Shown one piece after another: positions 7,880 through 16,187 of a DNA stretch of 64,000 bases. The stretch lies in NCBI RefSeq assembly GCF_001189235.2, contig NZ_LFIP02000004.1:620001-684000 (forward strand), given 5' to 3'. A program made the translations under genes and the position numbers. This DNA is from Bradyrhizobium embrapense (GTDB taxonomy: Bacteria; Pseudomonadota; Alphaproteobacteria; Rhizobiales; Xanthobacteraceae). Every line of letters starts with the position of its first letter. Positions within the stretch are counted from its first letter, which is position 1. Below the pieces are notes generated by a model. That model worked only from the letters and a program-made list of their open reading frames with translations. It did no database searches and was not told the DNA's origin.

Positions 7880-10561
7880 CTACTCCGCGGCCTGCTCCAG
7901 CGGCGCGACGCGCGGCAGGATCATCTGGATGCGGGTGCCGTTGCCCGGCGCGGAATCCAGCGAGAGGCGGCCGCCGAGGCGGTTGGTGACGATGCTGTAG
8001 ACGATGTGCAGCCCGAGGCCGGTGCCGCCCTGGTCGCGCCGCGTCGTGAAGAACGGATCGAAGGCGCGACGGCGCACGTCGAGGCTCATGCCGCAGCCAT
8101 TGTCGGCGAAAATCACCTCGACATAGTCGTTGCCGGAGGCGTGCACCTGGATCTCGACTTCGCCGGCCTTGCCGTCCGGGAACGCATGCGCGACCGCGTT
8201 GAGGAACAGATTAGTCAGCACCTGGCCATACGGTCCGGGATAGGAATTCATGATCAGGTTCGGCTCGCAATCGACGTTGAGCGTCAGATTGTGCTTGCGC
8301 AGGCCGGGCCGCAGACTCATCACCACCTGCTCGGTGAGGTCGCCGAGATCGAAGCTGCGTTGGTCCGAATAGTTACGGTCGGCGGCGACCTGCTTGAACG
8401 ACTGGATCAGCTCCGCGGCACGGTTCAGATTGGCGACGAGCTGCGAGGAGGCGTCCCGCGCCGTGTTCAGGAAATCGTTGAGGCTCGAGCGGCGCAGGTC
8501 GCCGCGCTCGACCTGGGTCGCGAAGTTCGCGGTCTTGCGCTCCAGCGCGGAGGCCACCGTGAGGCTGATGCCGACGGGATTGTTGACCTCATGAGCGACG
8601 CCGGCCACGAGGCGGCCGAGCGCGGCGAGCTTCTCGGCCTCGATCAGCGAATTCTGGGTTTCCCGCAAATTGCGCAGCGCCGCCTCCGCGGAATCCCTCG
8701 CCTTGCGCATCTCCTGTTCGGACCGCTTGCGCTCGCCGATGTCGAGCGCGACCGTGACGATGTTCTCGATGTCGCCCTGCGCATCGACGATCGGCAGCTT
8801 GTTGACGAGCCATTGCCGCATGTTGCCGGCTGCGTCCTTGTACTCTTCCTCATAGAACCCGAGCTCGCGGCGCACCGACAGCACACGCTTGTCGTTCTCG
8901 TCGGTCTTGGCTGCGCCATAGCGCGCCATCAGCTCGGCGGTGGTCTGGCCGATCGCGTCCTGCGGCTCGATGCCGAAGATGCCCGCCATGTAGCGGTTCA
9001 TCAGCACGTAGCGCAGGTCGCGATCCTTGACATTGATGACTGCGGGCACCGTGTCGATCACCATCTGCAACAGCCGGCGGCCTTCGGCGATGGCATCCTC
9101 GGCGCGCTTCTGGTCGGTGATGTCGCGCACCGTGCCCTCGTAGCGGATCACTTCGCCCTCGTCGTTGCGCACAACGGTCGCGGAATCGGACAGCCACAGC
9201 ACGGTGCCGTCGCGCGAGCGCACCTGATATTCGTAGTCGCGCACCGTGCCGTCGCGCAGCATCAGCTGCTGGTACTGCTGGCGCGCCGCCGGATCGACGT
9301 AGACGGTGGAGGCGATGTCGCCGATCCCATTGATCAGGTCCTGCGGCGTGGCATAGCCCATCATCCGCGCCAGCGCCGGATTGGCGTTGAGCAGCGCGCC
9401 GCCCGGCGTCGTGACGTAGATGCCGTCGACCGACGCCTCGAACAGCTTGTGGTAGCTCTCCTCGGCGAGCCGCTGCTCGGCAAGCGCGCGCAGCGCGGCC
9501 TCGCGCGCGCTGTCGGCGTCGACGAGGGTCTGACGGAACACTTCGGCGGCGCGCGCGATATCGCCGATCTCGTTGTCGAGGTCGGCACCCGGAATGAACG
9601 CGCTCTTCTCGCCGCCCGCGACCTTGCGGATCGATCCGGCGATCCTGGCGAGCGGGCGAACGGTGCGGCGAACCACCAGCACCGAAGCGAACAGGCCGAT
9701 CAGCACCCCCGCGGTGCCGAGCACGATGCTCTGCCATTTTGCCTCCGCCAGCGTGCGCGCAAAATCGCGCGACAGCACATGGCCGCGACGGGAGCTGAGC
9801 TCGCGCAACAGCTCGGTGACCTTTTGGATCAGGCGGCCTTCGGCGCCGAGCACCTCGCGGTCGATGTCGGCGATCTGGCCCTCGCGCACTGAAATCGCGC
9901 TGATCGCTTCGGCATAGTTGTCGACCGCGCCGCGTAGTGTGGGATCGGCGATGGTCATCGCCCGCATGCTCTGCGCAGCCTGCTCGGCGGCCGACGTGTT
10001 GTGCGCCAGGAGCGCGGTGGCGATACGGCTCTGGGCCTGCGACAGCGTGTTGGCCAGCGCCGCATCATTGCTCGCGGCGACCGCTTTGTCGAACGCGTCG
10101 CGCAGCGGCGGCAGCCCGGCGACGATCTCGGCGCGGCGGCTAAGCAACGCCGAGATGCGTTCGATCCCGCTGCGATAAGTCGCCAGCCGCTGGGTGACGC
10201 CGTCGATCATGTCCTGCTGCTCGGGCGCCAGCTCGATCCGGGTCTTCTTCAGGATCTCGCTCAGCGACTGGGCCGCCTCTGCGACCTGGGCCGACTGATT
10301 GCCGGGCTCGGTGACGAAGTCCCGCGCCGCCAGCCGCAGCTCGTTGGTGCGCCGGTCGATATCCTCGGCGATGTCGCCGACGCTTTGCAGCCGCTGCAGC
10401 TCGGCGAAGGTCGTGTCGATGTGCCGGATCGCGATCACGCTGGCCGTGGACGTGATGATGATCACAGCCAGCACCAGCAGGAAGCTGCCGAACGTGAGCT
10501 GGCCAATCGAGAGGGAGAACGCACGCGGCGCTTGCGAATTCGGCGGCAATTCAGCGGTCAT
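7880..10561 (-). CDS. sensor histidine kinase with HAMP and two PAS domains
   Basis: The 893-residue protein has a transmembrane helix at about 18-40, a long periplasmic helical region of about 235 residues, a second helix (SIVLGTAGVLIGLFASVLVV), HAMP, a first PAS/PAC (LFEASVDGIYVTTPGGALLN), a second PAS/PAC (VINVKDRDLRYVLMNRYMAG), an H-box (LVAGVAHEVNNPVGIS), an N-box (NLFLNAVAHAFP), DNGCGM, DPFFTTRR and GGTGLGLHIV. All kinase motifs are intact, so it should autophosphorylate and signal through a response regulator. No regulator is adjacent, which makes it an orphan kinase. The signal is unknown. ATG 10561 was preferred over an upstream TTG. Confidence 0.9.
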   Translation of the reverse strand: MTAELPPNSQAPRAFSLSIGQLTFGSFLLVLAVIIITSTASVIAIRHIDTTFAELQRLQSVGDIAEDIDRRTNELRLAARDFVTEPGNQSAQVAEAAQSLSEILKKTRIELAPEQQDMIDGVTQRLATYRSGIERISALLSRRAEIVAGLPPLRDAFDKAVAASNDAALANTLSQAQSRIATALLAHNTSAAEQAAQSMRAMTIADPTLRGAVDNYAEAISAISVREGQIADIDREVLGAEGRLIQKVTELLRELSSRRGHVLSRDFARTLAEAKWQSIVLGTAGVLIGLFASVLVVRRTVRPLARIAGSIRKVAGGEKSAFIPGADLDNEIGDIARAAEVFRQTLVDADSAREAALRALAEQRLAEESYHKLFEASVDGIYVTTPGGALLNANPALARMMGYATPQDLINGIGDIASTVYVDPAARQQYQQLMLRDGTVRDYEYQVRSRDGTVLWLSDSATVVRNDEGEVIRYEGTVRDITDQKRAEDAIAEGRRLLQMVIDTVPAVINVKDRDLRYVLMNRYMAGIFGIEPQDAIGQTTAELMARYGAAKTDENDKRVLSVRRELGFYEEEYKDAAGNMRQWLVNKLPIVDAQGDIENIVTVALDIGERKRSEQEMRKARDSAEAALRNLRETQNSLIEAEKLAALGRLVAGVAHEVNNPVGISLTVASALERKTANFATQVERGDLRRSSLNDFLNTARDASSQLVANLNRAAELIQSFKQVAADRNYSDQRSFDLGDLTEQVVMSLRPGLRKHNLTLNVDCEPNLIMNSYPGPYGQVLTNLFLNAVAHAFPDGKAGEVEIQVHASGNDYVEVIFADNGCGMSLDVRRRAFDPFFTTRRDQGGTGLGLHIVYSIVTNRLGGRLSLDSAPGNGTRIQMILPRVAPLEQAAE

Positions 10562-10818
10562 GTCATCAAGGCCGGGGTCCAATGCGCCCCAATATACGGG
10601 AAATTACGGGCTTTGGGGAAACATGCTGAAAGGCCGGGCCGATCGGTGTGACCTCTGTCACCCGGGGCCGCTGGTGGCCGATTCCGGCACAGGGCAGCGT
10701 TCGGGCTGCTCCAGCGGGGATGCCGGCTTCCTTGACGCATCCGGGGACACCCGGCCGGAAGGCAGAACGTCAGGCGCCCGCGGTCGTCCGCGCCGGGATC
10801 GTCATGGCGGCAATGACC

Positions 10819-11730
10819 TTAGGCCGCAGCGATCCTACGCTCAGGAATTGTCATCGCGGCGACACCGATCACGACGCAGGCAAGCCCGAGCCACACCGTC
10901 GGGCTCAGCCGCTCGCCCAGAAAAACGACGCTGAGCGCAACGCCGATCGGCACCCGCAGATAGGCCTGCGCGGTGGTGCCAACCGAGCCGAGGGTCTGGA
11001 TCAGGCGAAAGTAGATCACGAAGGCGATCGCGGTCGAGAACACCGCGAGCGCCAGCAATGCGGCAAGCGAGCTGGTCGACGGCGTCAGCGTCCAGGGCCG
11101 CTCGACGACGAGGCTGAGTGGAATCAGGATCGCGGCGCCCGCCATTAGCGAGCCCGCGGCCGGCGCCATCGGATCGAGCCCCTTGAAGCCGCGGCTGAAG
11201 ATCGCGGCGCAGGCGTAGCAGATCGTGGCGGCGACGATCGCGACCTCGGCCACGATGCCCTCCCCGAGATCGCGGAACGCATCGACGCCGACGATCAGGC
11301 AGATGCCGGCCATGCCGGCGATCACCCCGAACAGTTTTCGCGGGCTCGCGGCCTCGTGGCGGGTGATCGCGGCCGTGAACAGGAAGGTGAAGATCGGCGA
11401 GGCTGAATTGAGGATGGTGGCAAGGCCGGCATCGACGAAGCGCTCGCCCCAGGCGATCAGCGTCCACGGGATCACGCTGTTGAGGCAGGCCTGGAAGATG
11501 AAGCGGCGCCAGGTCGCGCCGTCCGTCGGCATCGATACGCCGCGCATCCGCATGATGACGAGCAGCAGGAGCCCTCCGATTGCGGTGCGCGCTGCGATCA
11601 ACGTGATCGGCGGGATGGTCGCAACGCCGAGCTTGATGAAGGTGTAGGAGCCGCCCCATAGGGTGGCAAGCGCGAGCAGCAACGCCAGCTCGAAGGCCAT
11701 GCTGGGCTGGCGGGGCTTGGTGGTGGTCAT
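10819..11730 (-). CDS. EamA/DMT-family transporter
   Basis: The 303 residues form about ten hydrophobic helices in two EamA repeats. The first begins ALLLALATLWGGSYTFIKLG, and the second about residue 155 with EVAIVAATICYACAAIFSRG. The drug/metabolite transporter family usually exports amino acids or other metabolites from the cytosol, but the substrate here cannot be told. ATG 11730 is the family-typical start. The histidine kinase lies downstream on the same strand after 257 bases, which is too far for a confident operon. Confidence 0.88.
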   Translation of the reverse strand: MTTTKPRQPSMAFELALLLALATLWGGSYTFIKLGVATIPPITLIAARTAIGGLLLLVIMRMRGVSMPTDGATWRRFIFQACLNSVIPWTLIAWGERFVDAGLATILNSASPIFTFLFTAAITRHEAASPRKLFGVIAGMAGICLIVGVDAFRDLGEGIVAEVAIVAATICYACAAIFSRGFKGLDPMAPAAGSLMAGAAILIPLSLVVERPWTLTPSTSSLAALLALAVFSTAIAFVIYFRLIQTLGSVGTTAQAYLRVPIGVALSVVFLGERLSPTVWLGLACVVIGVAAMTIPERRIAAA

Positions 11731-11918
11731 GGGTGGGATTCCGTCTCGAGGATCGGACGGAAGCTACATCGGCGGGAGGCGATGATAGTTCGCTATAGGC
11801 CGAAGTGTGGAGAGAAGCGATGCTCCAGCCATCGTAGACTTGGCTTTCGCCAGGACGACATCGAGCCTGTTGCGCCGCCTGCGAGTCGTGAACACGCCAT
11901 CGCGGGAGATGACGGGAA

Positions 11919-12740
11919 CTACCCCAGCGCGCCGACGTCGAACACCTCGCCGTCGTAACCCGCTTCCTTGGGGATGCGGAGTTGGCGGCCGCCGGCGGTC
12001 TTGGTCATCACGGGCATCACCGTGACGATCGGCTTGCCCTTGCTGTCGGCGAGCGCGGCGCCGACGTTCGGCTGCTTGCCGAGCCTGATCAGATTGCGCG
12101 TGGTCGGGAACGGCAGCTTGAAGCGGCCGGTCTCGCCGCCCTCCAGCGCCTCCCGTGTCGACACCCAGATCGAATCGGTCGATTCCTTGCCGTCATGGGC
12201 GCCGAGCTGTTCGGGCGGCGCTGCGGCCAGGAAGAACCAGGTGTCGAAACGCTTCGGCATGCCTTCCGGCGTGATCCAGTGCGCATACGGCACGAGCTCG
12301 TCGAGCGCGAGCACCATGCCGTTGTCCGTGAGCACCTTGAGGAAGCTGATCTTGCCTTCGTTCAACGCCGCACGATGCGCGGTCGCGATGTCGTTCGCAC
12401 GCCCGGCGTCGACCAGATCCTTCGATCCAAGCGGCCGCGCCAGCAGGATGCCGCTCTCCTCGAAGGTCTCGCGGATCGCCGCGATGCGGAAGCCGAGCGC
12501 ATCCGTATCGAGGCCTTCCCCGCCCGAATAGAGCGCGGGATCGGCGGCGATCTCCTTGTCGTTCTTGTCGACGCTGCCGCCCGGAAACACCAGCGCACCC
12601 GAGTTGAACTCGATCTGGTGATGGCGAACCATCATGAAGACTTCGATTTCGTCGCGGCTCTTGCCGTCGACATCGGACGATGTTCCGTCACGCAGCAGCA
12701 GCACGGTCGACGCAAGGCGCGGGGCAACGATCTCGATCAT
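11919..12740 (-). CDS. NUDIX hydrolase, NUDT7/NUDT19-like
   Basis: The 273-residue protein has a NUDIX box split by an insertion: SGALVFPGGSVDKND at about 47-61, then a 25-residue loop, then IAAIRETFEESGILL. Such an expanded box is typical of the eukaryotic-type NUDT19 (CoA diphosphatase-like) branch. The REx2EE core should bind Mg2+ and cleave a nucleoside-diphosphate-linked substrate, possibly acyl-CoA. Two bases separate its ATG from the stop of the DapA-family gene upstream, so the two are probably co-transcribed and translationally coupled. Confidence 0.85.
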   Translation of the reverse strand: MIEIVAPRLASTVLLLRDGTSSDVDGKSRDEIEVFMMVRHHQIEFNSGALVFPGGSVDKNDKEIAADPALYSGGEGLDTDALGFRIAAIRETFEESGILLARPLGSKDLVDAGRANDIATAHRAALNEGKISFLKVLTDNGMVLALDELVPYAHWITPEGMPKRFDTWFFLAAAPPEQLGAHDGKESTDSIWVSTREALEGGETGRFKLPFPTTRNLIRLGKQPNVGAALADSKGKPIVTVMPVMTKTAGGRQLRIPKEAGYDGEVFDVGALG

Positions 12741-12742
12741 GA

Positions 12743-13699
12743 TTATCCTGCTGCACTGGATTGCGGTTGCAGATTGGCGCGACGATCGACGCGCGCGACG
12801 CGCGAGAGCAGATAATCGACCTCCGCCCTCGTCTGCGGCGTGATGACAGCACCGGGCTTACGCTGGGCGCTGGAGGAGATGATGCCGCGCTTCTGCAGCA
12901 CGTATTTGCGCACGGTGAGGCCGACGCCGGGCTGCTGCTCGTAGCGGATCAGCGGCAGATGGGCGTCGAACAGATCATGCGCGGCATCGCGCTTGCCCGC
13001 TTTCGACAGATTGACGACGTCGATCAGGAGTTCGGGGAAAGCATAGCCCGTCATCGCACCGTCGGCACCGCGCTCCATCTCGAAATCGAGGAACAGGCCG
13101 CCATTGCCGACCAGGATCGACAGCGGCCGCAGCGAGCCGTCCTTCTGGAAGTTGCGCAGTGCCGAGATCTTCTCGAGGCCCGGCCAGTCCTCGTGCTTGA
13201 GCATCACGCAGGACGGCGAATCCATCACGATCTTACGGATCACCGCGGGCGTGAATTGGACGGTCAGCGTCAGCGGATAGTCCTGCAGCACCCACGGAAT
13301 ATCGTCGCCGATCGCTTCCTGCGCCTGCTTGAAATACCCGATGATCTGGTCGTCGGTGCGCAGATGCGGCGGCGGCGCGATCATGACGCCGGCGGCGCCG
13401 GCATCCATCGACTTCTTCGCCAGCGAGCGCATCGTGGCGAAGCCCGGTGCCGAGACGCCGACGATCACCTGCAGCTTCCTGGCGCGCTTGACGAAGCGCA
13501 GCGCGACCTGCTCCGCCTCGGCCGCATCGAGCTTCGGCGCCTCGCCCAAAATGCCCAGCACAGTGACGCCGTCGCAGCCGACCTCGGTGTAGAAATCGGT
13601 CAGCCGGTCGATCGATGCCTCGTCGATACGGCCGTCGTCATGGAACGGGGTCGGCGCAATCGCAAAAGTTCCGGCGGCCTGGGCGGTGAGTTTGGTCAT
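12743..13699 (-). CDS. DapA-family class I aldolase/lyase
   Basis: The 318-residue protein keeps the (beta/alpha)8 family layout: APTPFHDDGRIDEASIDRLT at the start, Tyr141 in LQDYPL and the Schiff-base Lys168 in MLKHED. The Thr-Thr pair of true dihydrodipicolinate synthases (G-T-T-G-E) is GILGE here (49-53). This enzyme is therefore probably not DapA but another member of the family that cleaves or condenses pyruvate-type substrates. The C-terminus is longer than average, with a basic RVDRRANLQ end. GAGGC precedes ATG 13699. It is followed after two bases by the NUDIX gene. Confidence 0.85.
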   Translation of the reverse strand: MTKLTAQAAGTFAIAPTPFHDDGRIDEASIDRLTDFYTEVGCDGVTVLGILGEAPKLDAAEAEQVALRFVKRARKLQVIVGVSAPGFATMRSLAKKSMDAGAAGVMIAPPPHLRTDDQIIGYFKQAQEAIGDDIPWVLQDYPLTLTVQFTPAVIRKIVMDSPSCVMLKHEDWPGLEKISALRNFQKDGSLRPLSILVGNGGLFLDFEMERGADGAMTGYAFPELLIDVVNLSKAGKRDAAHDLFDAHLPLIRYEQQPGVGLTVRKYVLQKRGIISSSAQRKPGAVITPQTRAEVDYLLSRVARVDRRANLQPQSSAAG

Positions 13700-13733
13700 G
13701 GGTGCCTCGTCTGTTTCCGCCTCTATACAGTGT

Positions 13734-13770
13734 CATTCCGGGCCGCGCCACTTGGCGCAGACCCGGAATG
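13734..13770 (-). terminator. two-tier hairpin between operons
   Basis: CATTCCGGG pairs with CCCGGAATG, and inside it GCGCC pairs with GGCGC around loop ACTT. The element lies just after the stop of the SDR gene (13779, minus strand) and before the start of the DapA-family gene. It is well placed to end the beta-oxidation transcript. The CATTCCGGG...CCCGGAATG pattern also resembles a dispersed rhizobial palindrome, so it may be a repeat used as a terminator. Confidence 0.5.
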
Positions 13771-13778
13771 CCGTCAGG

Positions 13779-14657
13779 TCAGAACCGCCGCGCACCCATC
13801 TTGATCTGCTCCTCGGAGAAGAAGATGTCCTTGGCGTGGGCGACGATGTCCTCGGCCTTCCAGCCGGTAAAGGGCGGCTTCCAGCCCTCCATTTCCATCA
13901 TCCGCATCTCGCGGACGCCGCGCGGGCCCGAGACGCCGAGCACCTTGCCGGTCTGGTCGCCCGACAGGTCGCTGACCATGTAGAGCACCGCCGGCGCGAT
14001 GCCGTCCGGACCGAGCGCCGCACCCGGGTTCTCCTTGTAGCGCGGCAGGTCCGCGGTCATGCGGGTCAGCGCGCCCGGCGCCAACGTCCAGACCCGGATG
14101 TTGTACTTGCGGCCCTCGATCGCCAGCACGTTGGAGAGGCCCCAGATGCCGCCCTTGGCTGCGCCGTAATTGCTCTGGCCGAAATTGCCGATCAGGCCCG
14201 AGGTCGAGGAGGTGTTGACGATGACGCCGCCGCCATTGTCGCGCATCCATTTGAACACCGGCTGGGTGCAGCAAAAGGTGCCTTTGAGATGCACCTTCAT
14301 CACCTTGTCCCAGTTGGCTTCCTTGGCCTTGTGGAAGGTCTCGTCGAGCAGGATGCCGGCGTTGTTGACCAGGATGTCGGCGCGGCCGAAATGCTTGATG
14401 GCATCGTCGAACACCGACTGGCCGCCGGCCAGGGTCGAGATGTCGGCGCCGTTGGCGACCGCACGGCCGCCCTCGGCCTTGATCGCGTCGACCACCTTGT
14501 CGGCCATCGACTTGTCGGAGCCCGAACCGTCGCGCGGCCCCCCGAGGTCGTTGACCACCACGGCCGCGCCCTCGCGCGCAAACAGCTTCGCGTAGGCCTC
14601 ACCAAGTCCGCCGCCGGCGCCCGTGATCAGCGCCACCTTGCCGTCGAGTAATCCCAT
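13779..14657 (-). CDS. SDR dehydrogenase, multifunctional beta-oxidation type
   Basis: This short-chain dehydrogenase has 292 residues with the NAD(P) motif TGAGGGLGEA (about 13-22), the NNAG motif (ILVNNAGIL), the active site TSSTSGLIGNFGQSNYGAAK (Ser, Tyr-x3-Lys), and a C-terminal extension of about 40 residues. The N-terminal pattern with GGPRDGSGSDKS is that of the 3-hydroxyacyl-CoA dehydrogenase part of peroxisomal multifunctional enzyme type 2 (HSD17B4). The hydratase gene that corresponds to the other half of that enzyme is immediately upstream on the same strand, 76 bases away. GGAGAG precedes the ATG. Confidence 0.88.
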   Translation of the reverse strand: MGLLDGKVALITGAGGGLGEAYAKLFAREGAAVVVNDLGGPRDGSGSDKSMADKVVDAIKAEGGRAVANGADISTLAGGQSVFDDAIKHFGRADILVNNAGILLDETFHKAKEANWDKVMKVHLKGTFCCTQPVFKWMRDNGGGVIVNTSSTSGLIGNFGQSNYGAAKGGIWGLSNVLAIEGRKYNIRVWTLAPGALTRMTADLPRYKENPGAALGPDGIAPAVLYMVSDLSGDQTGKVLGVSGPRGVREMRMMEMEGWKPPFTGWKAEDIVAHAKDIFFSEEQIKMGARRF

Positions 14658-14733
14658 GGTCGTCTCTCCGTTGTTGTTTCTTCTTCAACTCTCCCCGCAA
14701 ACGCGGGGCCAGGGAGCGCACCGCCCTCACCGC

Positions 14734-15594
14734 TTACGCCAGCACCGTCTTGCCGCTCTTGATCACGGTGACGCCGCGCGACTTCACCTTGGCTTCGAAC
14801 GACACCACGTTGCCGTCCTTCCACAGCTCCATGGTCACGGTCTCGCCGGGGAACACCGGCGAGGAGAACCGCGCCGCGTGCTGCTTGAAGGCGGACGGAT
14901 CGTAATCGGCATAAGTCTGCAACACGCCGCGGCAGGTGATGCCGTAGGTGCACATGCCGTGCAGGATCGGCCGCGGGAAGCCAGCCTTCTTCGCAAATTC
15001 GGGATCGGAGTGCAGCGGGTTGCGGTCGCCGCAGAGCCGGTAGATCAGCGCCTGGTCGGGCCGCGTCGTGATATCGACCACCTTGTCCGGCGCACGCTCC
15101 GGCACCTTGTGCGGCTCGGGCTGGCCGTCTGACGGGCCGCCGAAGCCGCCATCGCCGCGGGCGAAGCGCGAAGCCACCAGCGTGGCCAGCTTCTCGCCCT
15201 TTTCATCCTTCAGCACGGTCTGGTGGCGGATCACCGCGCCCTTGTCCTTGCCCTTGTCGAACACGTCGAGCACGGTCGAGTCGGCCGTGATATGGGCCGC
15301 GGTCGCGAACGGCTTGTGGAAGGTGATGTCGCGCTCGCCGTCGACCACCATGACGCGGTTGAGATTCATCTCGCCGGGACCGGCGCCCCAGGCCGCGACC
15401 GACGCGAATGTCGGCACCACCTTGAGCGGGCGCGGCGTCAGCACGCCCTCATTGACGAAGGCAAGCTCCTTCTCGTCCATTGGATCGGCGCCGAGGCCGA
15501 TGCCGTAGGCATAGAGCATCACGTCGCGATCGCTGTAGCTGTATTTCTGGCCGAGGTTCTTCAGGGCCATCAGCTGTTCGTACACGATTGGCAT
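14734..15594 (-). CDS. MaoC-family 2-enoyl-CoA hydratase
   Basis: The start MPIVYEQLMALKNLGQKYSY is chosen for its GGGGAG ribosome site. The 286 residues carry two hot-dog folds; the C-terminal one has the hydratase-2 motif YRLCGDRNPLHSDPEFAKKA followed by GFPRPILHGMCTYG, with catalytic Asp and His. The N-terminal fold begins with ADPMDEKELAFVNEG, as in peroxisomal MFE-2 hydratases. It hydrates trans-2-enoyl-CoA to (R)-3-hydroxyacyl-CoA, which the downstream SDR could oxidise. Together they are the split version of MFE-2. The cytosolic pathway is inferred from its neighbours. Confidence 0.88.
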   Translation of the reverse strand: MPIVYEQLMALKNLGQKYSYSDRDVMLYAYGIGLGADPMDEKELAFVNEGVLTPRPLKVVPTFASVAAWGAGPGEMNLNRVMVVDGERDITFHKPFATAAHITADSTVLDVFDKGKDKGAVIRHQTVLKDEKGEKLATLVASRFARGDGGFGGPSDGQPEPHKVPERAPDKVVDITTRPDQALIYRLCGDRNPLHSDPEFAKKAGFPRPILHGMCTYGITCRGVLQTYADYDPSAFKQHAARFSSPVFPGETVTMELWKDGNVVSFEAKVKSRGVTVIKSGKTVLA

Positions 15595-15639
15595 TGTTGT
15601 TTTCTCCCCGAACTCGTTTCTCGCTCTGCGCATTGATGC

Positions 15640-15792
15640 GCCCTCTCCCCTTGTGGGAGAGGGCTGCACCGGCAGTCGTCACAATCTCACTTCGGTGAGG
15701 GGTTCGCGCCGCAAAGAGACTCTTCGCGCGGAGGGAAACCCCTCACCCGCCTTCGCTTTCAGCGAGGGCCCCCTCTCCCACAAGGGAGAGGG
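15640..15792. repeat. composite palindromic repeat, copy 1
   Basis: The element has a terminal hairpin GCCCTCTCCC/GGGAGAGGGC (15640-15664), an internal inverted pair GGTGAGGGGTT (15694-15704) with AACCCCTCACC (15737-15747), and a second terminal hairpin CCCTCTCCC/GGGAGAGGG (15771-15792). The whole 153 bp can fold on itself. It lies between the MaoC gene and the DUF35 gene, interrupting an otherwise continuous set. Copy 2 with the same architecture is at 52631-52761. Confidence 0.7.
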
Positions 15793-15797
15793 TAAAA

Positions 15798-16187
15798 TCA
15801 GGCCGGCGTGAAGAACGGCAGCGGCGCGCCGTCGGTCGGCTTCCACACCACCTTGACCTTCTGGCCGATCTTCACCGTCTCCAGATCGCAATCGACGATG
15901 TTGGTCTGCAGCGACGGACCTTCCTTCAGCGTCACATAGGCGATTGCATAGGGACCGGTCGGCGACTTCCGCATCAGGCTGTAGGTGTAAACCGTCGCCT
16001 CGCCGCTCGACTCTTCCCACACCGTCTTGTCGGAGAAGCAGAACGGGCAGATCGCGCGCGGGAAGTAATGCGCTTCGCCGCAGGTGGTGCAGCGCTTGAT
16101 CATGAACTTACCCGCCTTCGCCGCTTCCCAGAACGGCGCAGTCTCCGGATTGGTGACCGGGGCATTGTACTTCTTGGCTTCAGACAT
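15798..16187 (-). CDS. DUF35-type Zn-ribbon/OB-fold acyl-CoA partner protein
   Basis: The 129-residue protein has the rubredoxin-like zinc ribbon RCTTCGEAHYFPRAICPFC (CxxC...CxxC) followed by an OB-fold with VYTYSLMRKSPTGPYAIAYV. In this family (ChsH2/OB-fold type) the partner is a thiolase or hydratase encoded next door. Its ATG overlaps the stop of the thiolase gene by one base (TGATG), which implies translational coupling and a stoichiometric complex. The DUF35 protein is expected to support the thiolase in acyl-CoA cleavage. Confidence 0.88.
   Translation of the reverse strand: MSEAKKYNAPVTNPETAPFWEAAKAGKFMIKRCTTCGEAHYFPRAICPFCFSDKTVWEESSGEATVYTYSLMRKSPTGPYAIAYVTLKEGPSLQTNIVDCDLETVKIGQKVKVVWKPTDGAPLPFFTPA

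Noticed and set aside
7811..9892. 693-codon open frame on the strand opposite the histidine kinase
   Set aside because: It is antisense to a kinase with all motifs intact; long antisense frames are expected in GC-rich DNA with strong third-position bias. The translation has no recognisable domain.
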